Assembly (NCBI GenBank): GCA_020055645.1
Contig: CM034547.1
Location: 59,522,909-59,586,908, forward strand
DNA length: 64,000 nucleotides
From: Tomocerus qinae
Lineage: Eukaryota; Arthropoda; Collembola; Entomobryomorpha; Tomoceridae
Direction: 5' to 3'
Shown here: positions 14,801-27,689 of the stretch, one piece after another
Layout: each line of letters starts with the position of its first letter
Numbering within the stretch: position 1 is the first letter of the stretch
Made by a program: the position numbers and the translations under genes
Notes under the pieces: generated by a model
What the model was told of the DNA's origin: nothing
Database searches by the model: none
What the model saw: only the letters and a program-made list of their open reading frames with translations

Positions 14801-17800
14801 TGCAGTTTTAATAAAAGTTTATATTCAGAATGCATAGTTGTTACAATTATTAATCAAAAGTAGTTGTGTATATCAATTTCACAAATTATTCAATACAGTA
14901 TGCAGTATAGGCCAGGGCATCACAGAATCTGATTTCGCCAAAGTCGTATATTGAAGATACCTATAGTTATCTAATGAAATACGATTATTAATTTCTTGAA
15001 GTATTTTAATGATTGCAAGGGAAGTCTGTGAAAATGGAACTTCTATTGTTTACAAACTTGGCCTAAATAATCAAATATTTCTGATGAAGTAGTACGTAGT
15101 AGATCTGAGAAGCTCTTTAATTTAGGTGCAATTATTATTATTAACCTAATTACCAAAGTGCTTGTTAGTTCTAAACAAAATATCTATTGAAGAGAGAAAC
15201 AAGATAGCTTATTATGAAGGAATAATTAAAATTCAGAAATTAAAACATCTTTTCTATTGAGAAAGTAAGAGAAAGTGAAGTTTCTAAAGAAGTGAAATTG
15301 TCTTTATTCCTGTCTTAATAAAGATGTTTAGTCAAAGCGAACTTCGCAGTTCAGTCGCAAAGACCATGGACCTCCTAGTTTGAATAGCCTTGTTTGTTGT
15401 GAGAGAGAAGGACAAGGAAGGATGAGGAATGGGAAACATCAGCTCTCGTGAAATGAAAAGTGGTGTTGATTAGTATTTCTATAGGGAGCATTTACCGCTG
15501 CTAAATGACAAAATTAGCTGAATTCCTTGGAGTAAAGAGGTGTAATTAACGAGGCTCTCCTCGTCTCACTCAATGGCTACTAAAGGTGATGCTGAAAGCT
15601 TCTCTAAGCGCTAATTAATTGACTGAGCTATTTCATATCCCTCATTCCCAACAGATTGCCAAGTCTCAAAGAACAGAGAGTCTCAACTTGTGCCATATAC
15701 CAGTATAATAGAATGTAAATCAGTCAAAGCAAATAAATCGGAAGGTTTTCTAGCTTCGGGTATACCAGTTGTGCGTGCATGGTCCTTCCCCTTGCTTTTG
15801 ATCCACGAATACAGTTACATAGAAACCAGACACTTTGTTCTAAAGTACAACTTGACATACCTTTGATGAGTAGCTAATGAATGAAAATATGTCACATAAT
15901 ATGTAATCAACATTCTTATTCTTGCTATTTTGCCATGTAAGTCAACTTCACGAAACTATTTGATGTGTATGCAAATTAATGGACAAAAACCATCCAAGCA
16001 TGACCAAATTACTCTGGTTCTTATGTATAAAGTGATGTACTTATTTATTTGTATTTGAATATATACTATATAAGTAAGAAGTACTATTTTGCAAATTATG
16101 TAATCCTTACGGTCAGCCAGTTACTACCTTAGCAATTAGCATAGAAATACAGGTAGTACTAAAATTAAAGACAATTGAAAGAAATTATAAGAAAAAGGAA
16201 TTTCTGACGCTAGTAAGTGGAGTTAGATAAGATATTTCTCAATTTATTATTTTTAATTGTCTGTTTTCTGCAAGAAATACAAAATCTTTCGATTTAACTG
16301 TCATTATGCTTACTAATTATGAAAAATGACATCATATGAAATATTGTACAGTTGTGTATCACAATATCAAGTGATATCACCATTTAGGAAGTATTCTGGA
16401 TCGGAGGTGTACCGAATGACTCACTCAAACACAAGCTACTTATTAATGCAAATGTCTATCTGTTAGATCATTTTTACACTAGTAAGCTCTAAAAGTTTCG
16501 TATAGGAAATGACAATGCCTGTACCTACTCTGTGTTCCCTAGAATTTTAACACTGAAATGATCTCCCTCCATAACAGTAGTAAGTAAACGATAAGTTAGA
16601 TATGCATGATGATATTGATATAGCTGTATTATGAATGTATAAGAATGTTAGAGAGTGACAGGATTTGGTTTAGCTTGTCTACCCTATCCATTCCATCAAA
16701 GCGACTCATTAATGGCACAATGGATCGTGTAAGAGAAAAGAAATAACACAACAAGGATAGAGTTGAGTTGGAGCAGAGAGAGAAGCATGCAACAACAAAC
16801 GTATGGGGGAGGAAAACAAAGAAATTCACAGTAGAGAACCAAAAGCATGATCCACATCACTTTTGGTCCAGTCTCGGCAGCTGCAACTTTGGAAGCTGTT
16901 CTGTTGTTTTCTGCTGGAAGAGGCAAACTATGTATCTGCACTAACCCATCTGCTCTGAGCAATCAGCCCTTCTTACACTACCACACACTCATCATAATTA
17001 CATACAGTGAAATATTTATGTACATATAACACAACAAACCAGCATTATTACCAATTATTATATCGAGTAGGTATAGTTGCATTTACTTGTAGTAAAAGTA
17101 TACTGGAAATGGAACTGGAGCGAAAGTAGCAGGAGGATGAAATAAGCTGAGCTCACTCCTCACCTCTTTACCTTAGCATGAACAAAACATCCCACAAAAC
17201 CACACGCTTTGTCTCCAGTGATCTTACAATACGAGAGAAAAGCACAGTAATGCTCATCTTCCCTTTGTAACTATTCCGATGGATAAGATCCATAAAATAA
17301 CTAGGACACCTACATATAGTATATGCTAAGAATGGCTATAAGAATAAAAGGATGTAATATATCTCTGCTTTACTCCAGTAACCCATTATTTGAATTACGG
17401 TAGGTAAGATAAAGGTAAGTGCATCATGGAAGGTGGAAAGATAGAGTAGTAATCCACCTCGTGAGTGAATCTCATGTCGGATGATTAGCTGTTGTCTGTT
17501 GTGCTTTGTGAGATGCATGAATATTTCTGAAGTGAATTATCTGTCTCATCATTTCCCCTATTATTCCTGGAGAATTGAATATTCAATCGCTAACTCACAA
17601 TAAGTGCTTTGCATGTGTCGCGCTTCATTCGATCAGTATGTCTATGGAATACTTACGGAAAGTATAGAGACAGAGATACCTACACAGAAACACTTACACA
17701 CTCTGCATACTGGTACAACTACTCATTATCACGACACATCTGCACTCTTATGACTAGAATACACTAAATTATTAAATTGTCTGATCGTGAGTTTTACAAT

Positions 17801-19900
17801 GGAAGAATGTACATAGAGGAACGTGGCTATATTTACGTTAGGAGGAAATAAGAGTATGATTAATTCATGTAGGTATGTATGTACATTGAGCGAGTGTCGG
17901 TTATGGTCCATAGTTACTATCTCTTGCATTGTGTGTGATTCATTGCTCGACATGACACACACAACAGACGTTAAAACTCCATACCTTGACAAAGGAAATT
18001 GTGAACCTAAGGGGCTGTTCTCCAAATCAAATCGATATTTAACGAATTTCTGCATCCTGTTAAACACTAGGGCTTTTTTATGTTTACTAATTTAAAGCTA
18101 TAGCTATAGAGTCCTTCCATCTGCATTTAAATGAAAATCCGATACATCGGGGATTTGGTTTGTGTGACGGGTGTGTGAGGATGGACATCATTTGTTTTGT
18201 ATTTCTATTTCTCCCGTCACTATGCATGTGCATACTCAAACATTTTATACCGGAGGAATGATTCGCCGTTAGGTCAATCTATTGCCCTCACTTTATATCT
18301 CCTTTATTGTTTACTCTACCGCTCTGTGAAATAGCATGACACGTTATTAAATGCATAAGTCTTTATAGCCATAGTGAGCTAATTCACATGCAATAGAGGC
18401 AGAAGAGCCAAAGAAAACTTGTATTGGGCAAACATATTATTTCCCTTACATCTATAAATAAGTAATGGGCAAATAAAAGTTGGACGTTGGTTCAGTCACT
18501 TTCGCTTCTATGTGAGTGCTGAGTGAGAGTGTAAACCATCCACCACAATAATCTTTCCCAATTGTATACGTTGAATCACATAGCCCACTATGTATATCCT
18601 TAAACTGAAATTACCTCTACACTTCCTATTTGATAACTACCTATTCGAGCAATTTGATGTTGACGTGAATGCTAGAATTTCAATTTTCATAAATTGTTTG
18701 AACCAAGCATGATTTTTAGACATAAAATTTTATATGTTTGTGACACAGCTTTGTATAATATATGTAGTCATGTAATTGGAATGTAGTAGTCTAAATTCTG
18801 AATGCAGATCAAAACAGGTATAAGATTCATTAATATTTTCTACATTTCCTTACTGTGATGAAGCGGTCTGTAAACGACCAATTTGTAGCATAAAAGTACT
18901 TGAAGGTTGGTTTCACTTTCAAACATGTGTCTGTCATCTAAAAATTTAATTTCACGAGTTACGAGTACAAGTACCATGTAATAAGTTGATGAGTCCAATA
19001 GCTAACATTCCAATCATATTAAATATAGTTCTTCAGTCAGTCTACACCTATAATCCAATATAGGAAATTAAGTAATATATTGCTACTTCATTTGAGTATT
19101 TTCTAAAAGTTGCCACTTGTAATCTTACTGGGACACTAATGCATGAAATATGTAACATACTTATTTCCTTGTACATTTACGAGTATTTCTATAGGTCTCG
19201 TTTGTATAGCAGACATGAAGGACAAAATATCTTTCGTTAAAAAGTGTATGCATACTTACAGGTCTTACTACTCTTAGGCTCCTAGACCATTAAGCCATTA
19301 AATAACGAAGAACACGTTCTTGAAGCCTAATAAAAACGGGTACCTATGATACATTAGATCATCGCCATGTAAATATAATTAAAAACTGATAATATGCCAA
19401 TGGGAATGGGTAGACCTATTAATAAGCTTTACGTTCAATTACTATTTGCATTTGTACCCATGAAGATTGTAGATCTCAGTCATAATTATTTTGCATACCA
19501 AAATGATGATTGTATTCGAGTAGACGACTTTTCAATTTACTATGTATCTTACGTAAATAGTCGAAGCGACAAGCGTATCAGAACCTTCTACATGAAACGC
19601 GACAAGGAGCTGGTAAAGAAGACTCCACATAAAATGAAAGTGTTGGCTAAGTAAATTCATCGTCGAAGCTGCACTTAACGATGCATATAAAGCTACATTT
19701 AGGTCACTGATGAAAATACATTGACATGTATCAAGCTACTGACTCTATTAGCTCAAGATACATAGAGAGCATTTATCCAGGCTGTGTGGAGCGAGTGTGT
19801 GTTACCTGTACAAGAATTAGAGATGAAGATAAAAGCGTGTGTTGGGTTTACTTTTGGTGGTGGCTGTTGCTGGAGAAGAGAGATGCCCAGGCTGAGATGA
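8880..19900. other. Long gene desert
   Basis: About 11 kb with only short unrelated open frames; the longest (13261-13647, - strand) has no domain. Patches of more balanced composition stand out from the AT-rich background (9.8-10.7 kb, 13.3-13.8 kb, 15.34-15.68 kb). The last contains several TAATTA-type homeodomain-like sites near 15,545 and 15,611. Such patches could be enhancers of the downstream developmental regulator, but only a comparison with related genomes would show it. No transposon ends were identified. Confidence 0.5.
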
Positions 19901-20230
19901 TGATGATAGCTAAGGTGAGTAAGAATATGCTAGGGCCGAGTAGGAAGAGGAGAGGAAGGCCAATAGAGAGTGTGAGCATTCAGGAGCGTCCCACCCGCAT
20001 TGGGAACGAAGGCCTATACGCAACCCACGGATCTCTCTCCATTGGATCATTCCAGGGGGCTGGCAGAGTCTCCGCTTCGGCTCTCCCAACTCATCCGCTC
20101 CGAAAGACTCTACGTTCCGACAATCCCGTACTTCCACCATCCCCAAACTATCTCTAAAAGCCTCCACATTTCCCACCGACAAACCAGTCATACCTGAACT
20201 GTCGACCTGGCCACACGACCTCACACTCCT
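19900..20230. promoter_or_regulatory. GC-richer, CpG-containing block upstream of the AGTC tract
   Basis: The composition changes abruptly to a GC-richer stretch with several CpGs. Open frames exist on both strands (19726-20157 + and 19910-20224 -) but match no known family. Its place at the left edge of the AGTC-dense tract and upstream of the nerfin-type gene on the same strand makes a promoter or 5' exon plausible. No TATA box or initiator can be assigned with confidence. Confidence 0.25.
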
Positions 20231-20429
20231 AGGCCTTACTTACTACTACTTTTACTATTTATTACTTCTACTACTCCCTACTACGTTACTTAACAAGTGC
20301 AATCAAGTCTCCCTACCCTTGTCTCTACTCACATACTACATCTACAATTATTCTACATTTTAGTTAAGTTAGTATTTACTACCTGCAAGTACAAGTCAAT
20401 ATTTAGGTTATTTTTAATATATTTTAGTA

Positions 20430-21660
20430 ATATTTTGTGGAAACTAGTCGATCCTTCAAGATATCCAGTCATAATAGAATTATTTCTAGTGTAACTAGTC
20501 CAAGAACAGTCAATAGAGTAGGAAAGAGCTAGTCTACACAATAACAGTCCAGAAAAAGCTAGTCGCAAGTGAAAGTTCTCCATCCAGAGAAAGAACGCCG
20601 CGTCTCTGTTTGCCCCAAGTGCTACTGACATTTGCACGTGAATTTATCCAGTTCTGGGAAGGAAAGTGAAAGTCAAGTCAACTCCTTCCAACGACTCATC
20701 TGAATTAAACAGAAGAAAAGTAACGTCCAGTTGCAGTTTGCATTACAAGTCCATCGGCTACGCGGTTCACACTAACTCCTTAGCACGGCAAAGTCAACTT
20801 ACATTTTCCTCAGCACGCAACTTCCTACTAACATTCAGCAAACCATCGTGATTGCTCAAGTTGCTACGCAAAGTAAAGAAGAGTACTAATCTAGTCTAGC
20901 AAAACAACGTAGATACACCATCACCTCGACTCGTAAGTCTGTTTACTGATTAGTCAATTCGAAGTCAGCTAAGTAAACCTAGTCATACTATTTAAGAGTC
21001 ATTCCCAGTCAAATTGCTTCAGTCATAGGACAAACAATTTAGTCAACATTCCAGTCAACTCGGTTTCAGTCTCAAACAACCGAATTTAGTCAACATTCCA
21101 GTCAACTCGGTTTCAGTCTTAAATAACCGAATTTAGTCAACACTCAAGTCAAATTCTTTTAGTCATACATTATAGTAACCCTGTAATTAGTCAAAATCCT
21201 AGTCAAGTTAAATATACTAACTTCAGTCATTCTGAACATAATCAGTCAACATTCTTGTCAACATAATTATTCTCCGAATTAGTCAAACTTTAGTCAACAA
21301 AAGTCACTGTAAAAAATTAGTCAAGATTCAAGTCAAAAAATCTAGTCCTAAGGAGCCAATTAGTCAAAATTCGAGTCAATTTAGTCACTACAGCCCAATT
21401 ATTAGTCAAGATTCGAGTCTAAAAGATTTAGTCATTACAACACAATTAGTCAAGATTCAAGTCAGAAGAACCTAGTCAACATTAAATATCTGGTCTACCT
21501 TCAAGTCAAAAGATTAGTCATTAGTAAAACTAGTCAAATTCCTCGTCAATTGGTCAAGTTATTCAAGTCAAAAGTCAAAAATAATATCAATTCGAGTCAA
21601 CATTGAATTAGTAATTCACTGATTGAATCAATCTAGTCAAAACCTATTAGCAAATTGAAG
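20430..21660 (+). repeat. AGTC-dense tract (dispersed short motif, strand-biased)
   Basis: The tetramer AGTC, mostly inside TAGTCAA or AAGTCAA, was counted by eye about 41 times between 20,941 and 21,660. Chance would give about three. Its complement GACT is rare on this strand. Spacing is irregular (mean about 17 bp), so this is not a simple tandem repeat. A short direct duplication (about 21,035-21,075 and 21,088-21,130) is embedded. The motif is already frequent from 20,450. The strand bias suggests a transcribed element, perhaps a 5' UTR or non-coding exon of the zinc-finger gene that follows on the same strand. Confidence 0.7.
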
Positions 21661-23348
21661 AAGCGTCATAAGAAAATGCAACTCTATTTACATACATGAA
21701 AATTAGCTCGGAGTAGAACAAAACGTGAGAAACTCAAGAAAAGAAATAAAACGAAAGAAAAAAAAGAGGAAATAAAAAACGCAGAAAAGTATTGAATTGT
21801 AAACTGGAGGAGGGAAGTGGGAAGTTACATTCATTGATTTTCGTCAACTGAAGAAAGAGTTTAGTCATCATCTGTCCCGACTTAGCTGTTCTGAACATGA
21901 ATTGAGAGCGGTGCATGCCGTAGTGCACAGTCAAGTGCAAGTAGAGTTTGGTCAGGGCCAAGCTAGTCTCAGCCACCCTCAACAACAACTCGATCGTCGA
22001 ATCCGAGTCGTCGGCATGTAAAATGAATGAATCACTTTGGGAGTGAGTGAGAGACGACAAACCTTCACATCGCATCAGGTACGTGTACGCAAAACGCAAT
22101 TTACTCTATTAATTCTATAGCTGGCACAAGCCACACATTTCCTACTACTCCTACTACTTTACTACTCACTCACATTTAGGTACACGGATTTTACTAACGA
22201 AATAGGAAAATCTATACTGCATTCACTCACTCCAACAACAGCATGCAATCCACACACATTTTATGTACACAAAGTACATTCACGCACTATTCAGGATATA
22301 CATACTCGTTACAAAGAGTTAAACCCTTGCAACACAGTCTTCTGAATATTGAATCAATTTCTACACAAAATTATATCAGCACTACTCAGGTCACTTACGA
22401 ATATTTTGCACACTTCCATTTTCGTAGTAGTAAAAGGTAAAACTAGGAAAACATAGCTGTACACGTATTCTTGGTATTCTTGTTATTGCAGAAATGTATT
22501 CTAAGGTAAAAGGTGTAGCGCGATAAATATTTGGGAATTAGTAGGTATACTATGTACCTGGTATACCCTTTGTATATTGGGCAAGGGATTTTTAAAACTA
22601 TATGGAAAACGCAAGATAGTATTTCGTACATGTTTGTTACAACATCGAAGAGAGAGGGATATTCTTCCTGGTTGTGTATCTAGGTATGCATTTTGAAAGG
22701 TACCTGCAATTCCAAAAGCAAAGGAGAGGAAAGGAGAATTTTATTTTCAGTCAATCACAAACTCACAACTCACCCTTCTTCAACATTTCCTACTTCTCCT
22801 GCAACATACATACGCTAACCCTCCGTTTCATTATATTTTATTATAGAGTGATTCGTATCAGCAGCTGGATCGACTACTTTGCTATACCTCAGCACGGACG
22901 GATGTAAATACACAGACAGGTAGTCTGGAGGGAATGTGAGCATTTGTTTGGGACTCATGTCTTTACAACATTTATATAGCCATTGAAATAGAGGGGTAGC
23001 AAGAGGAAAGCAAGGCAATAATTTTACAGCACAGTCGAAGACAAGTTGAGGTTGAGGGAACCTAAGCAATACCTGCACAGTGAATCACTCCGTTTCACCT
23101 GCCTGCATACTCAACAAACCTAAGTCAGATGAATCTTTGAATAGAAGGGAACCCTTTTCTATCTCATGACGTTTCGTTATGCCTAATGAATCATCAAGAC
23201 AAACCAAACCTCAATTCCACACTCTGCGCAAACAAGAAAGACAGAATCGAAAAAAACTCTGTTAGCGAGAGAATTGCTTAGTATTTAAATATCTTCCCAG
23301 AATCAGCAGCGAAATTTCTTCCAAGAAAATTACAAATCCTTCAGAACA
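21661..23348. other. Upstream region of the nerfin/INSM gene
   Basis: No confident gene. The frame of the following coding region stays open back to a stop near 23,287. Possible splice acceptors (CTTCCCAG near 23,300 and CCTTCAG near 23,343) would allow an upstream 5' exon. An antisense frame (21734-22099) shows no known domain. Confidence 0.45.
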
Positions 23349-25619
23349 ATGGATAAATCATTAACAGAACTTTTCCTTACTCCCCGACCGTTATATCTAA
23401 CGGATTTGGCTTCTGCTGTAGGAGTGTCCGCTCCTCCGATTCATCCCGCATTGCTCCACTGGGCGAAGATGTGGAAACAAAGCACATTAGGATCTATGGA
23501 GAGTCTTACTCCTTTATCCCCACCCATTCAAAGTGCTCCACTTGCACTTACAACTGCGAAGAAAATACCCAATTCTGCATTTTCACCAGTTTCTCCAAAA
23601 TCTCCAGCAGATTTCTTCCCCTACGGAAATTCTATTCAAGACATGACTGTTTTGAAAATGCAGCAACTCCTCCACTCGCCGACGTATCTATCTCTAGCAA
23701 ATGGAAATATGGGTATGGGAGGGTTATGTGTCAATATTAACGACAACAACATTCCTGGTATCAACTGCCATGCAAATAATGATAAATCATCACATACCAT
23801 GAGTCCGAATCCACCCTCGTGTATCACCGCAGCAGCCAGTGAAAACGGACTGGATCTATCCGTTAAAGTTTCTTCGGTTTCTGTGAAAACGGGGTTGAAT
23901 AGTCCTTCAGATTTGTCTTTATCACGCAAGCGGCCCCTCCCTCAAACTCCCGAAACACATTCCACCAGTCGAAAACAGTCTGCTCTGGTGAAATCCGACA
24001 AATCTGAGGTAAGCATTGAATTCCTTTAACCCTTTGCATAGCTTCGGAGAGATTCTCCTCTTTTCTGCAACTGCGTGGTGTGCGGAGACTTCTCTCTATT
24101 CAATTCTACGAAACGATTGGCGGAATGTAATGCTGGAATTCTTTTACTAACAGGTGGTTGGAGCAGTAACTCCAGATTCTTCGAAAAAGAGTCTCAAGAG
24201 CCAAAAAAAGACCAAGGCTGTGCGCCGCCTTCACTTTGATGATGATAAGTCTTCCCCCGTCTCTGGAACAATTATAAGGGATATTGTCGCTGTTCGTGAT
24301 TCACTGAATTTGGCAGCAAAAGATGATAGTAAATACGAAGAAACGGCTCTGGGAATTCAGGTAGCTAAATTTAAAATCTGTTATCTACTTACAATCTCTT
24401 ACCATTGGGGTGAAGCGAGATTCGCTGAAGAACCACACACAAACTCAACTATAGCTTAATCTAATCAAACTTTTATTATTTCAGGTGACTCGCCGTGGTG
24501 ATATCGACCCAGCATTTAACACCGTGGAAGTTACCGACGAAGCGCGTGAAGAACTGTCCAAAATCGAAAACAAGATCGGTGCTTACGTTTGTCGGTTGTG
24601 TGCGGAAGAATATGACGATGCGTTTGGCTTGGCAAGACACAGATGCGCTTGCATTGTTCATGTTGAGTATCGTTGTCCCGAATGTGATAAGGTCTTTAGC
24701 TGTCCAGCTAACTTGGCTTCTCACAGAAGATGGCATCGACCAAGAAATGGATCCCAAGGTGGCAATTCTGCAAAGAAAACAAACATTGAAAAATTACCTG
24801 CAGGAAAGTCCACTGAAAGAAATCGAACAAAGGAATGGGTCGCACGCTCTCCAAGATCAGAGACTTCTTGGGATAGCTCTTACATGGAAGATAGAAACAA
24901 CAATAATCAAGAAAAACCAGTTGATTTAGCTCAAAAAGGTACATTATACAATTCTTAATAACATCCAAACGCATTGGAATGATTTTTACAATTTGTATGA
25001 CTGCAACTTATGTTGAAAAATGGAAACTAGGATTTGGGGCTAGCAAAGACGAATATTAAATATTATTACTAATTTAATTATTTTTGCTATTCCAGATAGA
25101 GAAAGTCCTGAAACAAGTTACCAACAAATGGACACGCCATTCACATGCGTCATCTGTCGAAAAAATTTCAATGACCCGAAAAAATTCCAATTGCATCTTT
25201 CTTCGCACCTTAACCCAGCACATGGATATCCTGAAGAAGAGTCAATTCCGAGAGGAGGTCGGGAACAATCTTTAGGTAGTCCTTGCTCGCCCAATAACCA
25301 TTCTATGATAACTCCACTGTCTCCATTGTCACTGAATTCAGTATCGTCGACCGAGTCAAGTAAACAGAAACACGATCGCGAAACAAAGACCCGGGAGTCT
25401 TCTTCTGAACGAGATATTTTCAGCTGTCCTCGGTGTCCGCTTACTTTTGCAAGTTTGCCGTCTCTAGCCAACCACCTGACACTGAGCCACGGTCACGGGA
25501 GTAGTCGTGAGGCAGAAGAAGCGAATATGATCCCTTTATCGTCATCATTGTCCGCAAGGTTAATGATGCATCAAGCGTCTGCGGCTGGATTACTTCTTCC
25601 TGTATCGTCGAGTACTTGA
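23349..25619 (+). CDS. Nerfin/INSM-family C2H2 zinc-finger transcription factor
   Basis: Four exons (23349-24008, 24154-24360, 24485-24938, 25096-25619) join in frame to 614 residues. The exon 2 region ending [11 protein letters not shown] is typical of insect nerfin proteins. Exon 3 holds two adjacent fingers, the first (C325, C328, H341, C343) with the family sequence [12 protein letters not shown] and the second (C353, C356, H369, H373) with [20 protein letters not shown]. Two more fingers follow at C458-H478 and C551-H572. The N-terminal half is low-complexity and contains PSDLS (186-190) and GLDLSVK (about 167-173), which look like CtBP-corepressor motifs. Family members act in the nucleus in neuronal and neuroendocrine differentiation. 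No N-terminal SNAG repressor motif is visible, so either a short upstream exon is missing from this model or the protein lacks it. The finger exons are certain; the start is less so. Confidence 0.93.
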
Positions 25620-27592
25620 TCTCTGTTTGCGAGAGCGGCGTGTCTGTCTCCATCACTCGCTCTCTCACTCTTCAGACAGTATTCTTTCCGCCGTCGTCCT
25701 TTCTGAGAATTATAATTGTATTTAACAATGTACACGTATCAAATCTAATTATAATTGTCTTGTGTTACGTTTAGTAAGTCTGCTTCAACAGTTGAGGTTC
25801 GCGTTGACAATGCTAATATAGTGAGTAGGTATGTGTTGCAGCTTTCGGTAGCTCATGTTAAAGAAAAATAGGTTTAACTAGTCTACAGATGTTTAAATGG
25901 TAGAACTAGTCAAAATAATAGTCTAGTGGGTGGAAAATGCAATATTAGCTATATCTAGGATAGGAGAATGCATGACTAGTCATTTTGTTTGTTTACAATC
26001 ATTAACAATGAAACCAAATAGTCAATTTAGGTAGGATGGGATTCTTTAGGGAAGTTTTTCTGGCAGGAATGCATTTATTTTCATAGTGGTCACTTAACTA
26101 GTGCTTTTAGGTTGTTTTCAGTTGTTTCACATTATCAAAGATTCCCTTATTCAGAGAACTCACAATTATTCTTTTCTTTAATTTTTCATTAATTGTGAAG
26201 GCTTTCTTGAATGAGGGAATACTTTAGCTAGGTATTCACTTATTTCAGCTCAGGTATGATTCCCAGGAGAGGAACTCATTTTAGTAAGAATATATCAGGA
26301 TTATTGAAGTCATTTATTATGAGTTTCTTATGGTTTGCCGACCGATGCTTGCGTATGATGCGTAAACATTTTTGAAGCAAAAGTTTGTAATATTGTTGTA
26401 GAATGTCGAATGATGCATGAATGAATGGGTAGAAAGTTAGAAAAGTCCGGCCGGACAAGTGTGCTTGTATGTTAGTAAGAAAATGGTAAAACTGTTGAAA
26501 AGTAGAGAAAGTGGTGAAAGGAAAAGGCACTAGGAGAAAGAAAACTTTCTCCAGGAGACTTGCCTTTTCCTTTCATTACTTAATTACATTTATTTACCAT
26601 GTAATAGGATTACAGTATACGAATTATGTAATTTTAAATTAAGTACATCATTTTAGTGGGATATTTAGATGCTGAAAAGTGTATAGGAAAGTTAGGTAGG
26701 TTTTAGGAAAAGGAAGGAAATTAGCTAAGCAACTGCCAGTCACAGGTTGACTACAGGCTTGAGTGAAATCTAGTCATGCTTTAGGAAAACAGTCAGAAGT
26801 ACACTTTCATTCCCAGAATGATTGACTCTTCAATTCAAACTGTCAGACTAATTGAATTGTAATTAATTTTTAGCTTTAAGTTCAGAGAATTTCTCTGTTT
26901 TTGGTCAGTAAGTATAGGAAATGTGAACATTCCGGTTCTATAAGGATAAGTGTGTACGTTTAGTCTACTAATACTATAACTAGTCTAACCATTAATTAAG
27001 TATTGTAGTTAATAATGAATTAGATAGTCACACTTGGATTTTAGCTTGCTAAATTGTAAGTCAATGCAATGCTATGCCAGTGTTTTGCCGAGATTGTGCA
27101 GTAACCATTGTCAAATATTGTACATAAGTATTACTAACAATACTATTTACGTTAAGATAAATGTCATATTATTATTATAGCATGTAAAGTAGTTAAAGTA
27201 CTAATATAGAAAGAATATCATTTAACAACTTATGTATAAACAAATTCCGTGGGTTTGTCTTGTGTTCAGGATTAAAAACGTTATGTAATACTAGACAGAC
27301 GGAACAGCCAATTAGTAAGGTTATGCCAAATTCAATTGAATTGAAAATGCCAACATAAAAGCTGTATTAGAGATAGATGAAGTGTGAAATTAAAGTAAAA
27401 TTGTGTCAAATGAAAGAACAACGCTTACTTAGTCAACATAGTACTTTACTTCTACATGTAAGTAAACAGTAAGTAGAAATTCATTACTTCAATATGTATG
27501 TGTATACAAAATATGAACTGTAAATAAAAATTAATTGTTGCAAGCTTAAATTAATTACTTATATAATCTTCGCATATCATCATCGTGATCGC
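25620..27592 (+). other. Probable long 3' UTR / downstream region of the nerfin gene with recurring AGTC motifs
   Basis: No coding frame of note. AGTC/TAGTC motifs recur again on the + strand (for example near 25,880, 25,915, 25,978, 26,020, 26,775 and 26,960-26,990), echoing the upstream tract, though less densely. Drosophila nerfin-1 is known to be regulated after transcription, including by microRNAs, so a long regulatory 3' UTR would fit. The poly(A) site is not fixed. Confidence 0.4.
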
Positions 27593-27649
27593 CTAAAGCT
27601 AAAAGTTTTAGAATTATATAATATATAATTCTAAAAGTTTTAGCTTTAG
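27593..27649. repeat. 57-bp nearly perfect palindrome
   Basis: CTAAAGCTAAAAGTTTTAGA reads the same on the complementary strand from the far end, with one mismatched pair in 28-bp arms and almost no loop. A second small hairpin (ATAAGTACT..AGTACTTAT, about 27,661-27,688) follows directly. Such a structure can extrude as a cruciform. It may be the end of a small foldback transposon. Confidence 0.85.
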
Positions 27650-27689
27650 CCGATTTTATATAAGTACTAAAAAAATAGTACTTATACAA

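Noticed and set aside
19394-19654. 86-codon frame with protein-like composition
   Set aside because: Looks plausible by eye but has no recognisable motif, no splice evidence and no neighbouring exons; not enough to call a gene.
19726-20224. 143-codon + and 104-codon - frames overlapping in the GC-richer block
   Set aside because: Frames stay open because stops are rarer in GC-rich DNA; neither resembles a known protein.
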